From: a virus | Direction: 5' to 3' (one strand) | Length of the DNA: 63,362 bases | Virus record (IMG/VR): IMGVR_UViG_3300025030_000103 | Coordinates: 1-63,362 of that record | Shown: one piece after another, positions 47,731 to 56,484 of the stretch | How the letters are laid out: the number at the start of each line of letters is the position of its first letter | Position numbering within the stretch: position 1 is the first letter of the stretch | Program-made: the position numbers and the translations under genes | The notes under the pieces: model-generated | Database searches by the model: none | Seen by the model: the letters and a program-made list of their open reading frames with translations, nothing else | Told to the model about the DNA's origin: nothing

Positions 47731-48074
47731 CCGCGCCCCCACAATGGAAGGTCAAGCCGTGGCGGTGCAAAGCCTATGGCCTATACGTCCGCACATTGCC
47801 GTGCGCTCTCACCGGTCACCGCGCCACTGAATGGATGGCAGTAGACCCACACCACGAAGAAAGGCCAGGGCATTCTGGCACCGGGACCAAAGCTTGCGAC
47901 TCGCGGCAGATCCCAATACGGCACGATTTACACGTGCTGATGGAGTCGCCGGGGAACAGCAGGGCGGCGGTGTACGCAAGGTATGGCAAAGACCCTGAAG
48001 AGATTATCGGGCAGACGCAGGAGGAGTGGGCGAGGAGAGGAAACAGCAAAGCATGGGAAGCAGTAACCGGCTAA
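47727..48074 (+). CDS. HNH-type nuclease-like protein (115 aa)
   Basis: The pattern of CALTG, DPHHEERPGHSGTGTKACD and HDLHVLME is that of the Ref/DUF968-like HNH proteins of phages. The paired His residues and final His would bind the metal. It lies a few genes before the terminase, where HNH nucleases often assist DNA packaging. Confidence 0.75.
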   Translation: MTAPPQWKVKPWRCKAYGLYVRTLPCALTGHRATEWMAVDPHHEERPGHSGTGTKACDSRQIPIRHDLHVLMESPGNSRAAVYARYGKDPEEIIGQTQEEWARRGNSKAWEAVTG

Positions 48075-48108
48075 GGTCGGTAAACTAGTTGTCATAGGGA
48101 GGAATAAA

Positions 48109-48432
48109 ATGGAAATGGTTATTTTGTTTTTGAAACTGTTGGCAGGGCATTTTGTGGCAGATTACCCTTTGCAGTCGGATTTCATAGCCAATGGCAAGAA
48201 GCGCCCCGGCCTGTATGGGGTGCCGTGGTATTACACCTTGTCTGGCCACGCGGCAACCCACGCCGTGGCTGTGTATCTTGTCACTGGCAGCATGGTGCCA
48301 TCTCTAGTCGAGTTTGCGGCGCACTTTGTTATAGACACGCTGAAGTGTGAAAAGCTGATAGGGATACACACTGACCAGTGGCTGCACATTGGGTGCAAAG
48401 CGGCGTTTGCGCTGTTTATCACACTTGCTTAG
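48109..48432 (+). CDS. DUF3307-like membrane protein (107 aa)
   Basis: Three or four hydrophobic segments with HFVADYPLQSDFI, then HFVIDTLKCEKLIG, are the hallmark of DUF3307, a small membrane family of phages and hosts with unknown role. GGGAGG precedes the ATG. Confidence 0.8.
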   Translation: MEMVILFLKLLAGHFVADYPLQSDFIANGKKRPGLYGVPWYYTLSGHAATHAVAVYLVTGSMVPSLVEFAAHFVIDTLKCEKLIGIHTDQWLHIGCKAAFALFITLA

Positions 48433-48467
48433 GTGGGTGGCTATGGGCAAGGAAAGGGGGTGGGAGG

Positions 48468-48632
48468 ATGGCGCTGTTTTGTGAGTTGTTGGCGTACGTG
48501 TGGTTTGCCTTTGGAACATGGGCGTTGTCACAGCAGACAGACGCTTTACTTTGTGCAACCGGCGTATTTCACATGGCTGTAGGTGCAATGTGGGTAGCAA
48601 AGTGGTCAGAGTTGGGGGAGTGGAGAGCCTAG
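48468..48632 (+). CDS. Small membrane protein (54 aa)
   Basis: The ATG at 48468 follows GGGAGG. Two hydrophobic helices span about residues 4-18 and 26-42. It might be a holin or membrane accessory; no family is recognised. Confidence 0.55.
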   Translation: MALFCELLAYVWFAFGTWALSQQTDALLCATGVFHMAVGAMWVAKWSELGEWRA

Positions 48633-48655
48633 GGGCCACGCGCCCCTTTTCTTTT
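48631..48655 (+). terminator. Rho-independent terminator-like hairpin
   Basis: AGGGGC pairs with GCCCCT around CACGC, followed by four T, C and more T. It ends the early block of phage B. Confidence 0.65.
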
Positions 48656-48726
48656 ATCTTGCATCCCTCATTAGCAAGTGGTAGACTCCGCGCCAAGCTA
48701 TGGCCCCTCCTCCGTGGCTTCCTTCA

Positions 48727-48747
48727 GCCGGTACGGGTTAGACCGGC
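48727..48747 (+). other. Hairpin ahead of terminase genes
   Basis: GCCGGT and ACCGGC form a perfect 6-bp stem with a 9-base loop about 25 bases upstream of the TerS start. It may be a packaging or translation element. Confidence 0.4.
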
Positions 48748-48770
48748 ACCTTTAATATCAAGGGGGCAGC

Positions 48771-49343
48771 ATGGCAGGGAAGAAAAAGGACACCACGGAA
48801 GCTGTGATAAGGCCACTCACCGATAAGGAGGAGTGGCTTTGTCGTGAGTTCGTGTCCGATGCGGGGGAGAATCAGACAAAGGCGTACATGAGGGTCTACA
48901 AGGGCTGTACGTATGAATCCGGCAGAGTGTTGGCGTCCAAAGCTTTCGCAGATGTTAACATCCGTCAAAGAATTGACGAGTTGAGGCTTGAGCGCAACAA
49001 GCGCCTTGAGATCACCGCCGACAAGGTATTGGCAGGTATTGCCAAGCTTGCCTTTTACGACTCCCGCGACTTCTTTGATGATAACGGCAAGCTGAAACCC
49101 CTTAGCGAGTTGGACCCCGACCATGCAGACGTGATTGCAGGGCTTGAAACCTTCCACAAGGTGACAGGGGACGAGTCAGACGAGGTAGCGATCACTACGA
49201 AGATCAAGCTTGCCGATAGGGGCCAGAACCTTGAGCGGCTGGGGAAATATCTTAAGCTATTTACGGATAAGATGGAACTAGGCGGGGTGGACGGCAAAGA
49301 CCTTAACCTCACCGTGTCGTTTGTAAAGCCCGATGTCGGTTAA
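48771..49343 (+). CDS. terS: Terminase small subunit (phage B)
   Basis: The 190-residue protein is of the Terminase_2 type: an N-terminal helical DNA-binding part (LTDKEEWLCREFVSDAGENQ, then AYMRVYKGC), a central LRLERNKRLEITADKVLAGI helix and a beta C-terminus. It overlaps TerL by 11 bases. Confidence 0.85.
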   Translation: MAGKKKDTTEAVIRPLTDKEEWLCREFVSDAGENQTKAYMRVYKGCTYESGRVLASKAFADVNIRQRIDELRLERNKRLEITADKVLAGIAKLAFYDSRDFFDDNGKLKPLSELDPDHADVIAGLETFHKVTGDESDEVAITTKIKLADRGQNLERLGKYLKLFTDKMELGGVDGKDLNLTVSFVKPDVG

Positions 49344-50598
49344 CGCGCAATTTCCCGACAAGCTCTCGTTCCTTTTCGACTCTGTACGCTACAAGGTGGC
49401 AAGAGGCGGCAGGGGGTCGGGAAAAAGTTGGAGTTTTGCAAGAGCTTTGCTTATCCAGGCAGCATCGCAACCCCTCCTAGTCCTCTGCACCCGCGAGGTG
49501 CAGAAGTCGATAAAAGATTCCGTTCACAAGCTACTTAGCGACCAGATACAGGCGCTGGGCCTTGGTAGTTTCTACACTGTCCTCGAAACAGAAATAAGGG
49601 GCCGCAACGGCTCAAAGTTCATCTTTGCCGGTCTTTCTCAGCAGACGGTGGAGAGCATCAAGTCTCTAGAGGGCTGCGACCGCGTATGGTGTGAAGAAGC
49701 CCAAGCGATCACTAAGCGGTCATGGGATGTGCTGATACCGACTATCCGCAAAGACGGCTCAGAGATATGGATCAGTTACAACCCCGAGTTAGAGACGGAC
49801 GAAACGCACCAGCGGTTCACGGTGAACCCGCCCGAAGATTGCGTTTCGGTGTTGGTGAATTACCTTGACAATCCATGGTTCCCCGAAGTGCTGGAGAAGG
49901 AGCGCAAGCGGTGTCAGGAGAAAGACCCGATAGCCTACCCGAACATATGGGAGGGGAAGTGCAAGCCGGCAGTTGAGGGCGCGATCTACTACAACGAGGT
50001 GGCAAAGGCTGAGTTGAACGGCCAAATTTGCAATGTGCCATATGACCCACTTCTAAAGGTGCATGTGGTGTTCGACCTTGGGTGGAACGACAGCATGAGC
50101 ATTAGCCTTGTGCAAAAGATACGTTCAGAGGTCCGCGTCATTGAGTACATTGAGGACAGCCACAGGACGCTTGACGATTACTCCGCAGACTTGAAGCTGA
50201 AGCGGTACAACTGGGGCAAGGTGTGGTTGCCTCATGACGGGTTTAGCCGGGATTTCAAAAGCGGTAAGAGTTCCGAAGAGATCCTTAAAAAGCTAGGGTG
50301 GGACGTGGCAAGCCGTGAGCTTATCGTGGAAATGGGGCTGGAAGAGGGCATAAAGGCAACGCGCACCACTTTCGGCCAGGTCTACTTTGACAAGAACAAG
50401 ACCACACGCCTTATCGAGTGCTTGAAGCGTTACCGTCGCGCTATCAACCAGACAACAAGGGAAGCAGGCGCACCGTTACATGATGAGTTTTCGCATGGTG
50501 CTGATAATTTTCGATATATCTGCATAAACGCAGAGAAGATGACCAACGACACCGTAGATCATAAGCCATTGCCCCTTCCCCGGCTCGGCTGCGTATAG
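49333..50598 (+). CDS. terL: Terminase large subunit (phage B)
   Basis: The 421-residue motor is of the PBSX/Terminase_3 type. Walker A is RGGRGSGKS at residues 24-32; Walker B is RVWCEEAQ with Glu122-Glu123; the coupling motif is ISYNPE. The C-terminal nuclease begins VVFDLGWNDSMSISLVQK and ends with HDEFSHGADNFRYI. It is of a different family from the phage A terminase. Confidence 0.92.
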   Translation: MSVNAQFPDKLSFLFDSVRYKVARGGRGSGKSWSFARALLIQAASQPLLVLCTREVQKSIKDSVHKLLSDQIQALGLGSFYTVLETEIRGRNGSKFIFAGLSQQTVESIKSLEGCDRVWCEEAQAITKRSWDVLIPTIRKDGSEIWISYNPELETDETHQRFTVNPPEDCVSVLVNYLDNPWFPEVLEKERKRCQEKDPIAYPNIWEGKCKPAVEGAIYYNEVAKAELNGQICNVPYDPLLKVHVVFDLGWNDSMSISLVQKIRSEVRVIEYIEDSHRTLDDYSADLKLKRYNWGKVWLPHDGFSRDFKSGKSSEEILKKLGWDVASRELIVEMGLEEGIKATRTTFGQVYFDKNKTTRLIECLKRYRRAINQTTREAGAPLHDEFSHGADNFRYICINAEKMTNDTVDHKPLPLPRLGCV

Positions 50599-50606
50599 GA
50601 GATCTC

Positions 50607-52580
50607 ATGGACGTTTCAAAGCTCAACAAGGACGACATCACCACCAAGTGCATCGGCTACTTACGGGACTACAGTGCGGATATGTCCGAACTCCAAACGG
50701 CAAGGGAACGGGCGCTTAAATCCTATATGTCGCAGCCATACGGCAACGAGGTAGAAGGACGCTCCCAGGTGGTTATGTCGGACGTGTTCAACACTGTTGA
50801 GTCGCTGATGCCGTCGCTGATGCGGATATTCGCAGGGTCTGCCGATGTTGTCCAGGTTGAGGGGCAAGGCGAGGGAGACGACCAGAAGGCGCAGCTCATG
50901 GGGGAGTTGCTGAACTACCAGAGCCGCAAATGCTTCAACTCCTTTACCGTGTTCCACGATTGGTTTAAAGACGCGCTCATGTATAAGCTTGGCGTGGTCA
51001 AATACTACTGGCAGAAGGAAACCACCTACAAGGCGAAGGAGTACAAAGGGCTGACACCGGAAGAGCACGCCGCGCTGTCTGCATCCGAAGAGTTTGAGGT
51101 GGACAAGGCAGAAGGCGATGACGTTACCGGCTACAACGTCAAAGGCAAGGTGAAGACCACCACAAGTAAGCCGATGGTGGAGGTGTTGCCACCCGAAGAG
51201 TTCATTTTTGACGTGAGGGCCAAAGACCTCAAAGACTCCTTCTGCGCTCATAAGAAAAAGGTCCACCGCCAGACGCTCAAAAAATACGGTGTCAAAAGCG
51301 CGGATGTGGCCGATACCATCACCGAAATGAGCGGCGAAAACTTGGAGAACGAGCGTTTCCGCGACCTTGGTGGCAAGAACTTCCTTGTTGACGAGGACGA
51401 CGAGAACTTTGTCTACATCTACGAGTGCTATTACAACGAGTACGAGGACGGCGAACCTGTACCAGTCAAGGCTGTTGTGATGGGCAATAAGGTCATTGAC
51501 CTTGAGGAAAACAAATACGGCAAGCCGCCCTTCCGTGAACTGTCGGCGATTCGCTTGACTCACCGCGTAGTCGGTCGATCCTTTGCCGACTTGGTGGAAG
51601 AGATTCAAAAGCTCAAGACGGCCCTTGTACGGTATATTCTCGATAACATCTATTACCAGAACAATGCGCAGCGGGTAGTCAACCCGTACAAGATCAACAT
51701 TGACGACCTGTTTACACAAAACGTGCCGGGAGGGACGGTCAGGACGCTGGACATAAACACCCCCGTTGGCGATGCAATCATGAACGTGCCGACAGCCCCC
51801 CTTCCCCCGCAGGTTTTCGGGTTTCTCGATTACGCGGACGGCTCCATACTGGAGAACCGCACCGGAGTCACGCGGTACAACCAGGGGCTTGACTCCGATA
51901 GCCTGAACAAGACCGCCACGGGCATCAGCCAGATCATGTCGGCATCGCAGCAACGCATCGAGTTGATAGCGCGGCTGTTTGCTGAAACCGGCGTTAAGGG
52001 GCTATACGAAGACTTGGTACATATGAACCTGGACTTCTTCGATATGGCGACTTCCATCAAGATCAACGAGGAATGGCAGACCATAAACCCCGAAGACATC
52101 GACGGGCGGTATGACATCAACATTGACGTGGGCATAGGCACCGGCACCAAGGAAATGATTGTCCAGCAGCTCATGACCATGCTGCAACTGTACCTCAACG
52201 GGCTGATTCAGGTGGGCGTGGTCACACCGGAAAATGTGTCCGAGATGGTCAAGGCTATATGGGAAAACATGGGCTTCAAAAATGCTTCTAAGTTCGTGCA
52301 GAGCGGCAAGGAGGGTGAAGACCCCAATGCACCGCCGCAACAGCCGCAGGAAGATCCCATGCAAGCAATGCAAGCGCAAATGCAAATGATTGCTGCCCAG
52401 TTAGAAATGCAGAAAAAACAGGCCGAGATAAACAAGATAGAAACCGCTGCCATACTCGATCTTGCAAAAGCCGAAGCCGCAGAAATGGGGCAGCAGTTGG
52501 CAGAATACAAAGCAACGTTCGATATGTTGAACGCGGCACAGCAGACAGAGCAACAGCCTATGGCGCAGGAGGGTATGTAA
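50607..52580 (+). CDS. Portal protein, P22-like (phage B)
   Basis: The 657-residue protein has the layout of P22-type portals: SYMSQPYGNEVEGRSQVVMS at the N-terminal part, VIDLEENKYGKPPF, ALVRYILDNIYYQNN, and ENRTGVTRYNQGLD in the core, followed by a Gln/Ala-rich coiled coil (about residues 580-657) corresponding to the barrel. GGAGATCTC precedes the ATG. Confidence 0.92.
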   Translation: MDVSKLNKDDITTKCIGYLRDYSADMSELQTARERALKSYMSQPYGNEVEGRSQVVMSDVFNTVESLMPSLMRIFAGSADVVQVEGQGEGDDQKAQLMGELLNYQSRKCFNSFTVFHDWFKDALMYKLGVVKYYWQKETTYKAKEYKGLTPEEHAALSASEEFEVDKAEGDDVTGYNVKGKVKTTTSKPMVEVLPPEEFIFDVRAKDLKDSFCAHKKKVHRQTLKKYGVKSADVADTITEMSGENLENERFRDLGGKNFLVDEDDENFVYIYECYYNEYEDGEPVPVKAVVMGNKVIDLEENKYGKPPFRELSAIRLTHRVVGRSFADLVEEIQKLKTALVRYILDNIYYQNNAQRVVNPYKINIDDLFTQNVPGGTVRTLDINTPVGDAIMNVPTAPLPPQVFGFLDYADGSILENRTGVTRYNQGLDSDSLNKTATGISQIMSASQQRIELIARLFAETGVKGLYEDLVHMNLDFFDMATSIKINEEWQTINPEDIDGRYDINIDVGIGTGTKEMIVQQLMTMLQLYLNGLIQVGVVTPENVSEMVKAIWENMGFKNASKFVQSGKEGEDPNAPPQQPQEDPMQAMQAQMQMIAAQLEMQKKQAEINKIETAAILDLAKAEAAEMGQQLAEYKATFDMLNAAQQTEQQPMAQEGM

Positions 52581-52891
52581 TGGGGCTGACAGACATATTT
52601 AAGCGCAAGCAACAGTGTATCAAGGAGATAGAGCTATCAGCGGAGGCCAAGGTGATACTTGATTCCCCCCTGGTGCAGGACTTCTTTGCCAAGGCAGAGG
52701 CCGCAGCTTATGAGAGGTGGAGAGCTACACCGGACGAGGCGGTAGACGTGAGAGAGCGTCTGTACGCATTAGACGGGATGCTCCGCAACTTTAAGCAGTA
52801 TTTCATCGGATTCATTGCCAACGGGCAGTTTGCAGAGCGGCAGCTTGAGGAAATTATCAAGGGTGAAGAGTTGCAAAGCAAAAAGCATTGA
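52580..52891 (+). CDS. Hypothetical helical protein after the portal (103 aa)
   Basis: A fully helical charged protein that overlaps the portal stop by one base. The position suggests a head-assembly accessory. Its stop codon overlaps the promoter at 52888. Confidence 0.7.
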   Translation: MGLTDIFKRKQQCIKEIELSAEAKVILDSPLVQDFFAKAEAAAYERWRATPDEAVDVRERLYALDGMLRNFKQYFIGFIANGQFAERQLEEIIKGEELQSKKH

Positions 52892-52916
52892 CATAAGGCG
52901 CTAATGAGTGTAATTG
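52888..52916 (+). promoter_or_regulatory. Sigma70-like promoter for scaffold and capsid genes
   Basis: TTGACA and TAATTG are separated by 17 bases. The predicted start lies ahead of the tandem 23-bp repeat and the scaffold gene. Confidence 0.6.
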
Positions 52917-52946
52917 ATGCACTCAACAGATTCCTTTTTTTACACA

Positions 52947-52992
52947 GTGATGCCGACTAACGGGCAATGGTGATGCCGACCCACGGGCAAGG
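52947..52992 (+). repeat. Two tandem 23-bp repeats in the scaffold leader
   Basis: GTGATGCCGAC and CGGGCAA are repeated twice with few differences; the second copy supplies the ribosome site of the scaffold gene. The first copy encodes a possible 7-codon leader peptide (MPTNGQW). Confidence 0.7.
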
Positions 52993-53000
52993 AGACAGAG

Positions 53001-53795
53001 ATGGAAGACGAGTATGTAGAAGAGTTGGACGCGGAGCAGGAAGAGGCTGAAACACCCGAACAGGAACAGCCGGAGACAGAGGCAGAAGAGGCTGAGGTTG
53101 ACGCGGAGCAGGAAGAGGCCGAGACAACCAGCAAAAACCCTGTCATTCCCCGCAAGGCGTACCAGGCAGAGAAAGAGAAGCGCCAAGGGCTTGAAAAGCG
53201 TTTACAGGAGATGGAGCAACAGCTTGCGGCAACAAAAAACGCCCCCATCTCGCAGAAGCAACCGGAAACCATCGAGGAACTGTTTGACGTTAACCCTGAT
53301 GCCGCTCTTTCCCACATCGACCAGCAAATAAGGGCGGCAAAGGACGCTTACGACGTTGACGCCGAGCAGCGGTACAAAGACCTCAAGGTGGATCTGGTGG
53401 CAAGGGGGCTTAGAAGCCAGCACCAGCGGCAGAGCCAAGAAACGCTCACCTCAAAGATCAACAGCGAGATTTACAAGTCAATCCCCGACTTTGACACCAA
53501 GAAAACCGCGCTTGTCGCGCTTGCCGTCGAATACGGGTTGACCGAACAGGAAGCCGCCCAGGTGATGGACCCCACTGTAGTGGGCGACACCGCCGCCCGC
53601 ATGGCAAAAATGCTAAACAAGGTACACGCGGTTGTCAACGCAGGGAAGACCGCTAAAACCAAAGAGGTGAAGCAGCCGAACCGAACTGAACCGGCTGGGG
53701 CAGGTGGTTTCAGCAACAACAACCAACCAACAAAACTACTCAACAGAGCAAAGGAAAGCGGCAATCTTGACGATTGGGCGTCCTTGCTCGGATAA
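53001..53795 (+). CDS. Scaffolding protein (phage B, 264 aa)
   Basis: An extremely acidic N-terminus with repeats of DAEQEEAET is followed by a coiled coil and a basic C-terminal region that would touch the capsid protein. It lies directly upstream of the capsid gene. Confidence 0.8.
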   Translation: MEDEYVEELDAEQEEAETPEQEQPETEAEEAEVDAEQEEAETTSKNPVIPRKAYQAEKEKRQGLEKRLQEMEQQLAATKNAPISQKQPETIEELFDVNPDAALSHIDQQIRAAKDAYDVDAEQRYKDLKVDLVARGLRSQHQRQSQETLTSKINSEIYKSIPDFDTKKTALVALAVEYGLTEQEAAQVMDPTVVGDTAARMAKMLNKVHAVVNAGKTAKTKEVKQPNRTEPAGAGGFSNNNQPTKLLNRAKESGNLDDWASLLG

Positions 53796-53806
53796 AGGAG
53801 CAGACC

Positions 53807-54748
53807 ATGACCGTCGCAGCGGATACCTTTAAAACCTATGAGAGCATCGGCAATAGGGAAGACCTGTCCGATGTAATTACCAACATTTCCCCCGTTGATA
53901 CCATCTTCTACAGCCAGCTTTCCGAAGATGGCGCAAAGGCTACCACCAAAGAGTGGCAGACTGACAGCCTCGCCGCCGCTGGCGAGAATGCACAGCTTGA
54001 GGGTGACACCACGGCCAACGTCGCCGCGACCCCCACCGTACGCCTCAACAACACCATGCAGATCCAGAAGAAGCAGCTCAGCGTTTCCGGCACACAGGAA
54101 GCCGTCGCGAAATCCGGTGGTGCCGCTGGCCGTCCTTCCGAGCTTGGCTACCAGACCGCAAAGAAAGCCAAGGAACTGGCAAAGGATATCGAATACGCAT
54201 TCCTGCGCGGTGTACAGGTTGCCGGCGACGCCGCTACTGCACGCAAGATGAAAGGGGCGCTGAACTGGACCACTACCAACCTTGACAAGGCCGGCGACGC
54301 GACCCTCAACGCAGACGGTACCGTAACCGGTGGCACAGCCCGCGACCTGTCGGAAACGCTCATCCAGAACGTCCGCCAAAACATCTTCACCGCTGGCGGC
54401 GACCCCAAAGTGGTTCTTTGCGGCCCCTTCCAGAAGCGCGGCTTCTCGGCCTTTGCCGGGACCAGTAACTACCGCCGCCCCATCGAGGAAAAGAAACTGA
54501 CCAACACCGTGGACGTCTACGTTGACGATTACGGGATGCTGTCCATCAAGCCTCACCGCAACATGCCCACCGATGTGGTTTTTATCCCCGACATGGCCTA
54601 CTGGAAAAAGGCAACTCTCCGCGCCGTCAAACGTGAGGAGCTGGCCAAAGCCGGTGATGCTACCATCTATCACCTCATCGGTGAGCACACCTGCGTTGCC
54701 AAAGCAGAAAACGCCTCGGGCAGGATCACCAACCTTACCACCGCCTAA
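53807..54748 (+). CDS. Major capsid protein, SU10-like / DUF5309 (phage B)
   Basis: The 313-residue protein is of the SU10 capsid type: TFKTYESIGNREDLSDVI at the start, SPVDTIFYSQL, then AYWKKATLRAVKREELAK near the end. ATG 53807 is chosen because AAAGGAG precedes it. The codon use is highly optimised. Confidence 0.92.
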   Translation: MTVAADTFKTYESIGNREDLSDVITNISPVDTIFYSQLSEDGAKATTKEWQTDSLAAAGENAQLEGDTTANVAATPTVRLNNTMQIQKKQLSVSGTQEAVAKSGGAAGRPSELGYQTAKKAKELAKDIEYAFLRGVQVAGDAATARKMKGALNWTTTNLDKAGDATLNADGTVTGGTARDLSETLIQNVRQNIFTAGGDPKVVLCGPFQKRGFSAFAGTSNYRRPIEEKKLTNTVDVYVDDYGMLSIKPHRNMPTDVVFIPDMAYWKKATLRAVKREELAKAGDATIYHLIGEHTCVAKAENASGRITNLTTA

Positions 54749-54751
54749 CAA

Positions 54752-54778
54752 GGGGGGGGCTACGGCCCCTCTCTTTTT
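54752..54778 (+). terminator. Rho-independent terminator
   Basis: A G-rich/C-rich stem (54752-54760 with 54765-54773, some G-U pairs) is followed by five T. It lies directly after the capsid gene. Confidence 0.75.
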
Positions 54779-54790
54779 AAAGGAGACCGT

Positions 54791-55213
54791 ATGAAAACGA
54801 TTCTCTCTGTCCTTTTCCTCCTGGCTTTTGCCACTTCCGCATTTGCAGCTGGTTCCGGCGGCACCGCATTTGCCATCTACTCGGCGGCTTCGGGTGCAGT
54901 CAAGACTTCGGACGCGTTCAAAGTCAATGGGTACAAGACCAAAACCATGACCGTTTCTGGCGTCACCCTGGGAAGCAACGCATCTTCCATCACCTACAAA
55001 AACATGTCGGGTACGGTCGTGGCTCAGTGTGCGCCGACATCCACCGGACCGTGGTCTACTTGCATCGCAGGGGATTACGCACAGACCGCCGCATCGCTGA
55101 CTGCCAACAATCAGTTTACCTGGTCCGATGCCGTTGCCTATGTGCGGCTCAAATGGACCGCATCAACCACCGGCCAAAAGATCAAGGCTTGGTTCAACTG
55201 GACCGAAAACTAA
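54791..55213 (+). CDS. Secreted protein following the capsid gene (140 aa)
   Basis: The protein begins with a textbook Sec signal peptide (MKTILSVLFLLAFATSAFA, cleavage after AFA), followed by a Gly/Ser/Thr-rich beta domain with two cysteines. AAAGGAG precedes the ATG. A signal-bearing gene between the capsid and head-completion genes is unusual; it could be a moron that alters the host surface or a displayed head protein. Confidence 0.7.
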   Translation: MKTILSVLFLLAFATSAFAAGSGGTAFAIYSAASGAVKTSDAFKVNGYKTKTMTVSGVTLGSNASSITYKNMSGTVVAQCAPTSTGPWSTCIAGDYAQTAASLTANNQFTWSDAVAYVRLKWTASTTGQKIKAWFNWTEN

Positions 55214-55219
55214 CGCATC

Positions 55220-55240
55220 GGGGGCTTAACGGCCCCCTTT
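55220..55240 (+). terminator. Weak terminator-like hairpin
   Basis: GGGGGC pairs with GCCCCC around TTAACG, followed by three T. It separates the secreted-protein gene from the next gene. Confidence 0.5.
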
Positions 55241-55257
55241 GTTCATGAGGTGAACGG

Positions 55258-55569
55258 TTGAGCGACCTGATACTTACCGGGGTTCATAACGTAGATGACA
55301 AGCTGGTGATTCAGCACACCCAGAACATTGCCAGTGTGCTGGAAGCCAACTATGAGACCCGCAAATACACTGATGAAATCTGGGGTGGACGGCAGACCGT
55401 CAAACCCGCCGCGACCATCGACTTAGCCACGTACCTAGAGTTGCAGCGTTCGGGCATCATGGACGACCCGCAATTGTTTTTTCAGTGGCTGGAACGCAAC
55501 CCGCAATACAAGGTCGTCAACAAGACCTTCGCGCGTAATCTTCAAACCTTTTCAGGAGGCAAAAAGTGA
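55258..55569 (+). CDS. Virion-associated hypothetical protein (103 aa), TTG start
   Basis: The TTG start follows ATGAGGTG. The protein is helical-beta mixed and has no recognised family. Position between capsid and adaptor suggests head completion. Confidence 0.65.
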   Translation: MSDLILTGVHNVDDKLVIQHTQNIASVLEANYETRKYTDEIWGGRQTVKPAATIDLATYLELQRSGIMDDPQLFFQWLERNPQYKVVNKTFARNLQTFSGGKK

Positions 55570-55823
55570 GCAACCTTCAGGACCAGATCAACGCCATTTC
55601 CAACAAAACTAAGGTGAGGTTCTACAAGCCTTTGGACAACCAGGACGACAGGGTATCCCTTGCTGGCGAACCTGTGCAGCGCGACGAGGACGGGCGGCAG
55701 TTCTTTGCTATCCCCGCGCACCAGGCTGAATACCAGACCAAACTGCACCCGCACTATGAGGCGGGCGAGGTTTTCGTGGAGGAACCCAAAAGGGGGCCGG
55801 GGCGTCCGGCTAAAAGCGAATGA
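55566..55823 (+). CDS. Virion-associated hypothetical protein (85 aa)
   Basis: The gene starts at a GTG overlapping the previous stop after CAGGAGG. The protein ends in a KRGPGRPAKSE tail, an AT-hook-like motif that may touch DNA. Role unknown. Confidence 0.65.
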   Translation: MSNLQDQINAISNKTKVRFYKPLDNQDDRVSLAGEPVQRDEDGRQFFAIPAHQAEYQTKLHPHYEAGEVFVEEPKRGPGRPAKSE

Positions 55824-56482
55824 CCACCAGTGGAACCACGGCATACGCGCCCAACCGGGCGCAGGTTATCCAAGACGCGCTGGAGATGTGCGGCTCGGAC
55901 GTGTACGGCGAGAACGACCCCGCTGTGTTTGCATCGGCGGGGCGCAGTCTCAACACGCTCATCAAGGCGCTTAACGCCAACAAGACCGATGTTAACGTCA
56001 TAGTGCGGACCACCTTTGACACCGCCGCAGGCACCGGCAGCTATGCCACGGACGCGCTAGGGGTTGACGGCATGACGGTCAACACGGCGGGTGGTGATTC
56101 TGTGGTGTCGCCTATCACCAAGCAGCAATACGATGCCAAGGTGGACAAGGCCGCGCAGGGCAGGCCGTCGCACTTCTACCACGATAAACAGGCGGGAGTA
56201 CTTTACCTGCACCCTGTGCCGGATGCTGTTTATGAGGTGGTTTACGGCAAGGTGCGGCAGTACCAGGACATTGACGAACCGGAACAGACCTTTGATTTCC
56301 CTTCTTCGGCAATCGAGATGCTAACATTCGGTCTTGCTCACCGCTACGGGTTCAAGTCGGGCATGGATGCCAGGACACGGCAGGATCTGGAGCGGCAGTT
56401 TATCATCGCAGAAAAGAAATACCTCGTTGCCAACTCAGCTTACACCAAGGGGCAGCGCGCGACCTCTTGCATGGTGGTGTGA
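55820..56482 (+). CDS. Head-tail adaptor, P22 gp4-like
   Basis: The 220-residue protein has the layout of tail accessory factor gp4 adaptors: TRAQ-type helical start (RAQVIQDALEMCGSD), VFASAGRSLNTLIKALNANK, and a beta middle with LHPVPDAVYEVVYGKVRQY. It binds below the portal. ATGA overlap at the start. Confidence 0.85.
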   Translation: MTTSGTTAYAPNRAQVIQDALEMCGSDVYGENDPAVFASAGRSLNTLIKALNANKTDVNVIVRTTFDTAAGTGSYATDALGVDGMTVNTAGGDSVVSPITKQQYDAKVDKAAQGRPSHFYHDKQAGVLYLHPVPDAVYEVVYGKVRQYQDIDEPEQTFDFPSSAIEMLTFGLAHRYGFKSGMDARTRQDLERQFIIAEKKYLVANSAYTKGQRATSCMVV

Positions 56483-56484
56483 AT

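Noticed and set aside
50661-51953. 430-residue open frame opposite the phage B portal gene
   Set aside because: It is an antisense shadow of a GC-rich, strongly coding gene and has no ribosome site.
53471-54751. 426-residue open frame opposite the scaffold and capsid genes
   Set aside because: It mirrors codon bias of the coding strand and has no recognisable protein features.
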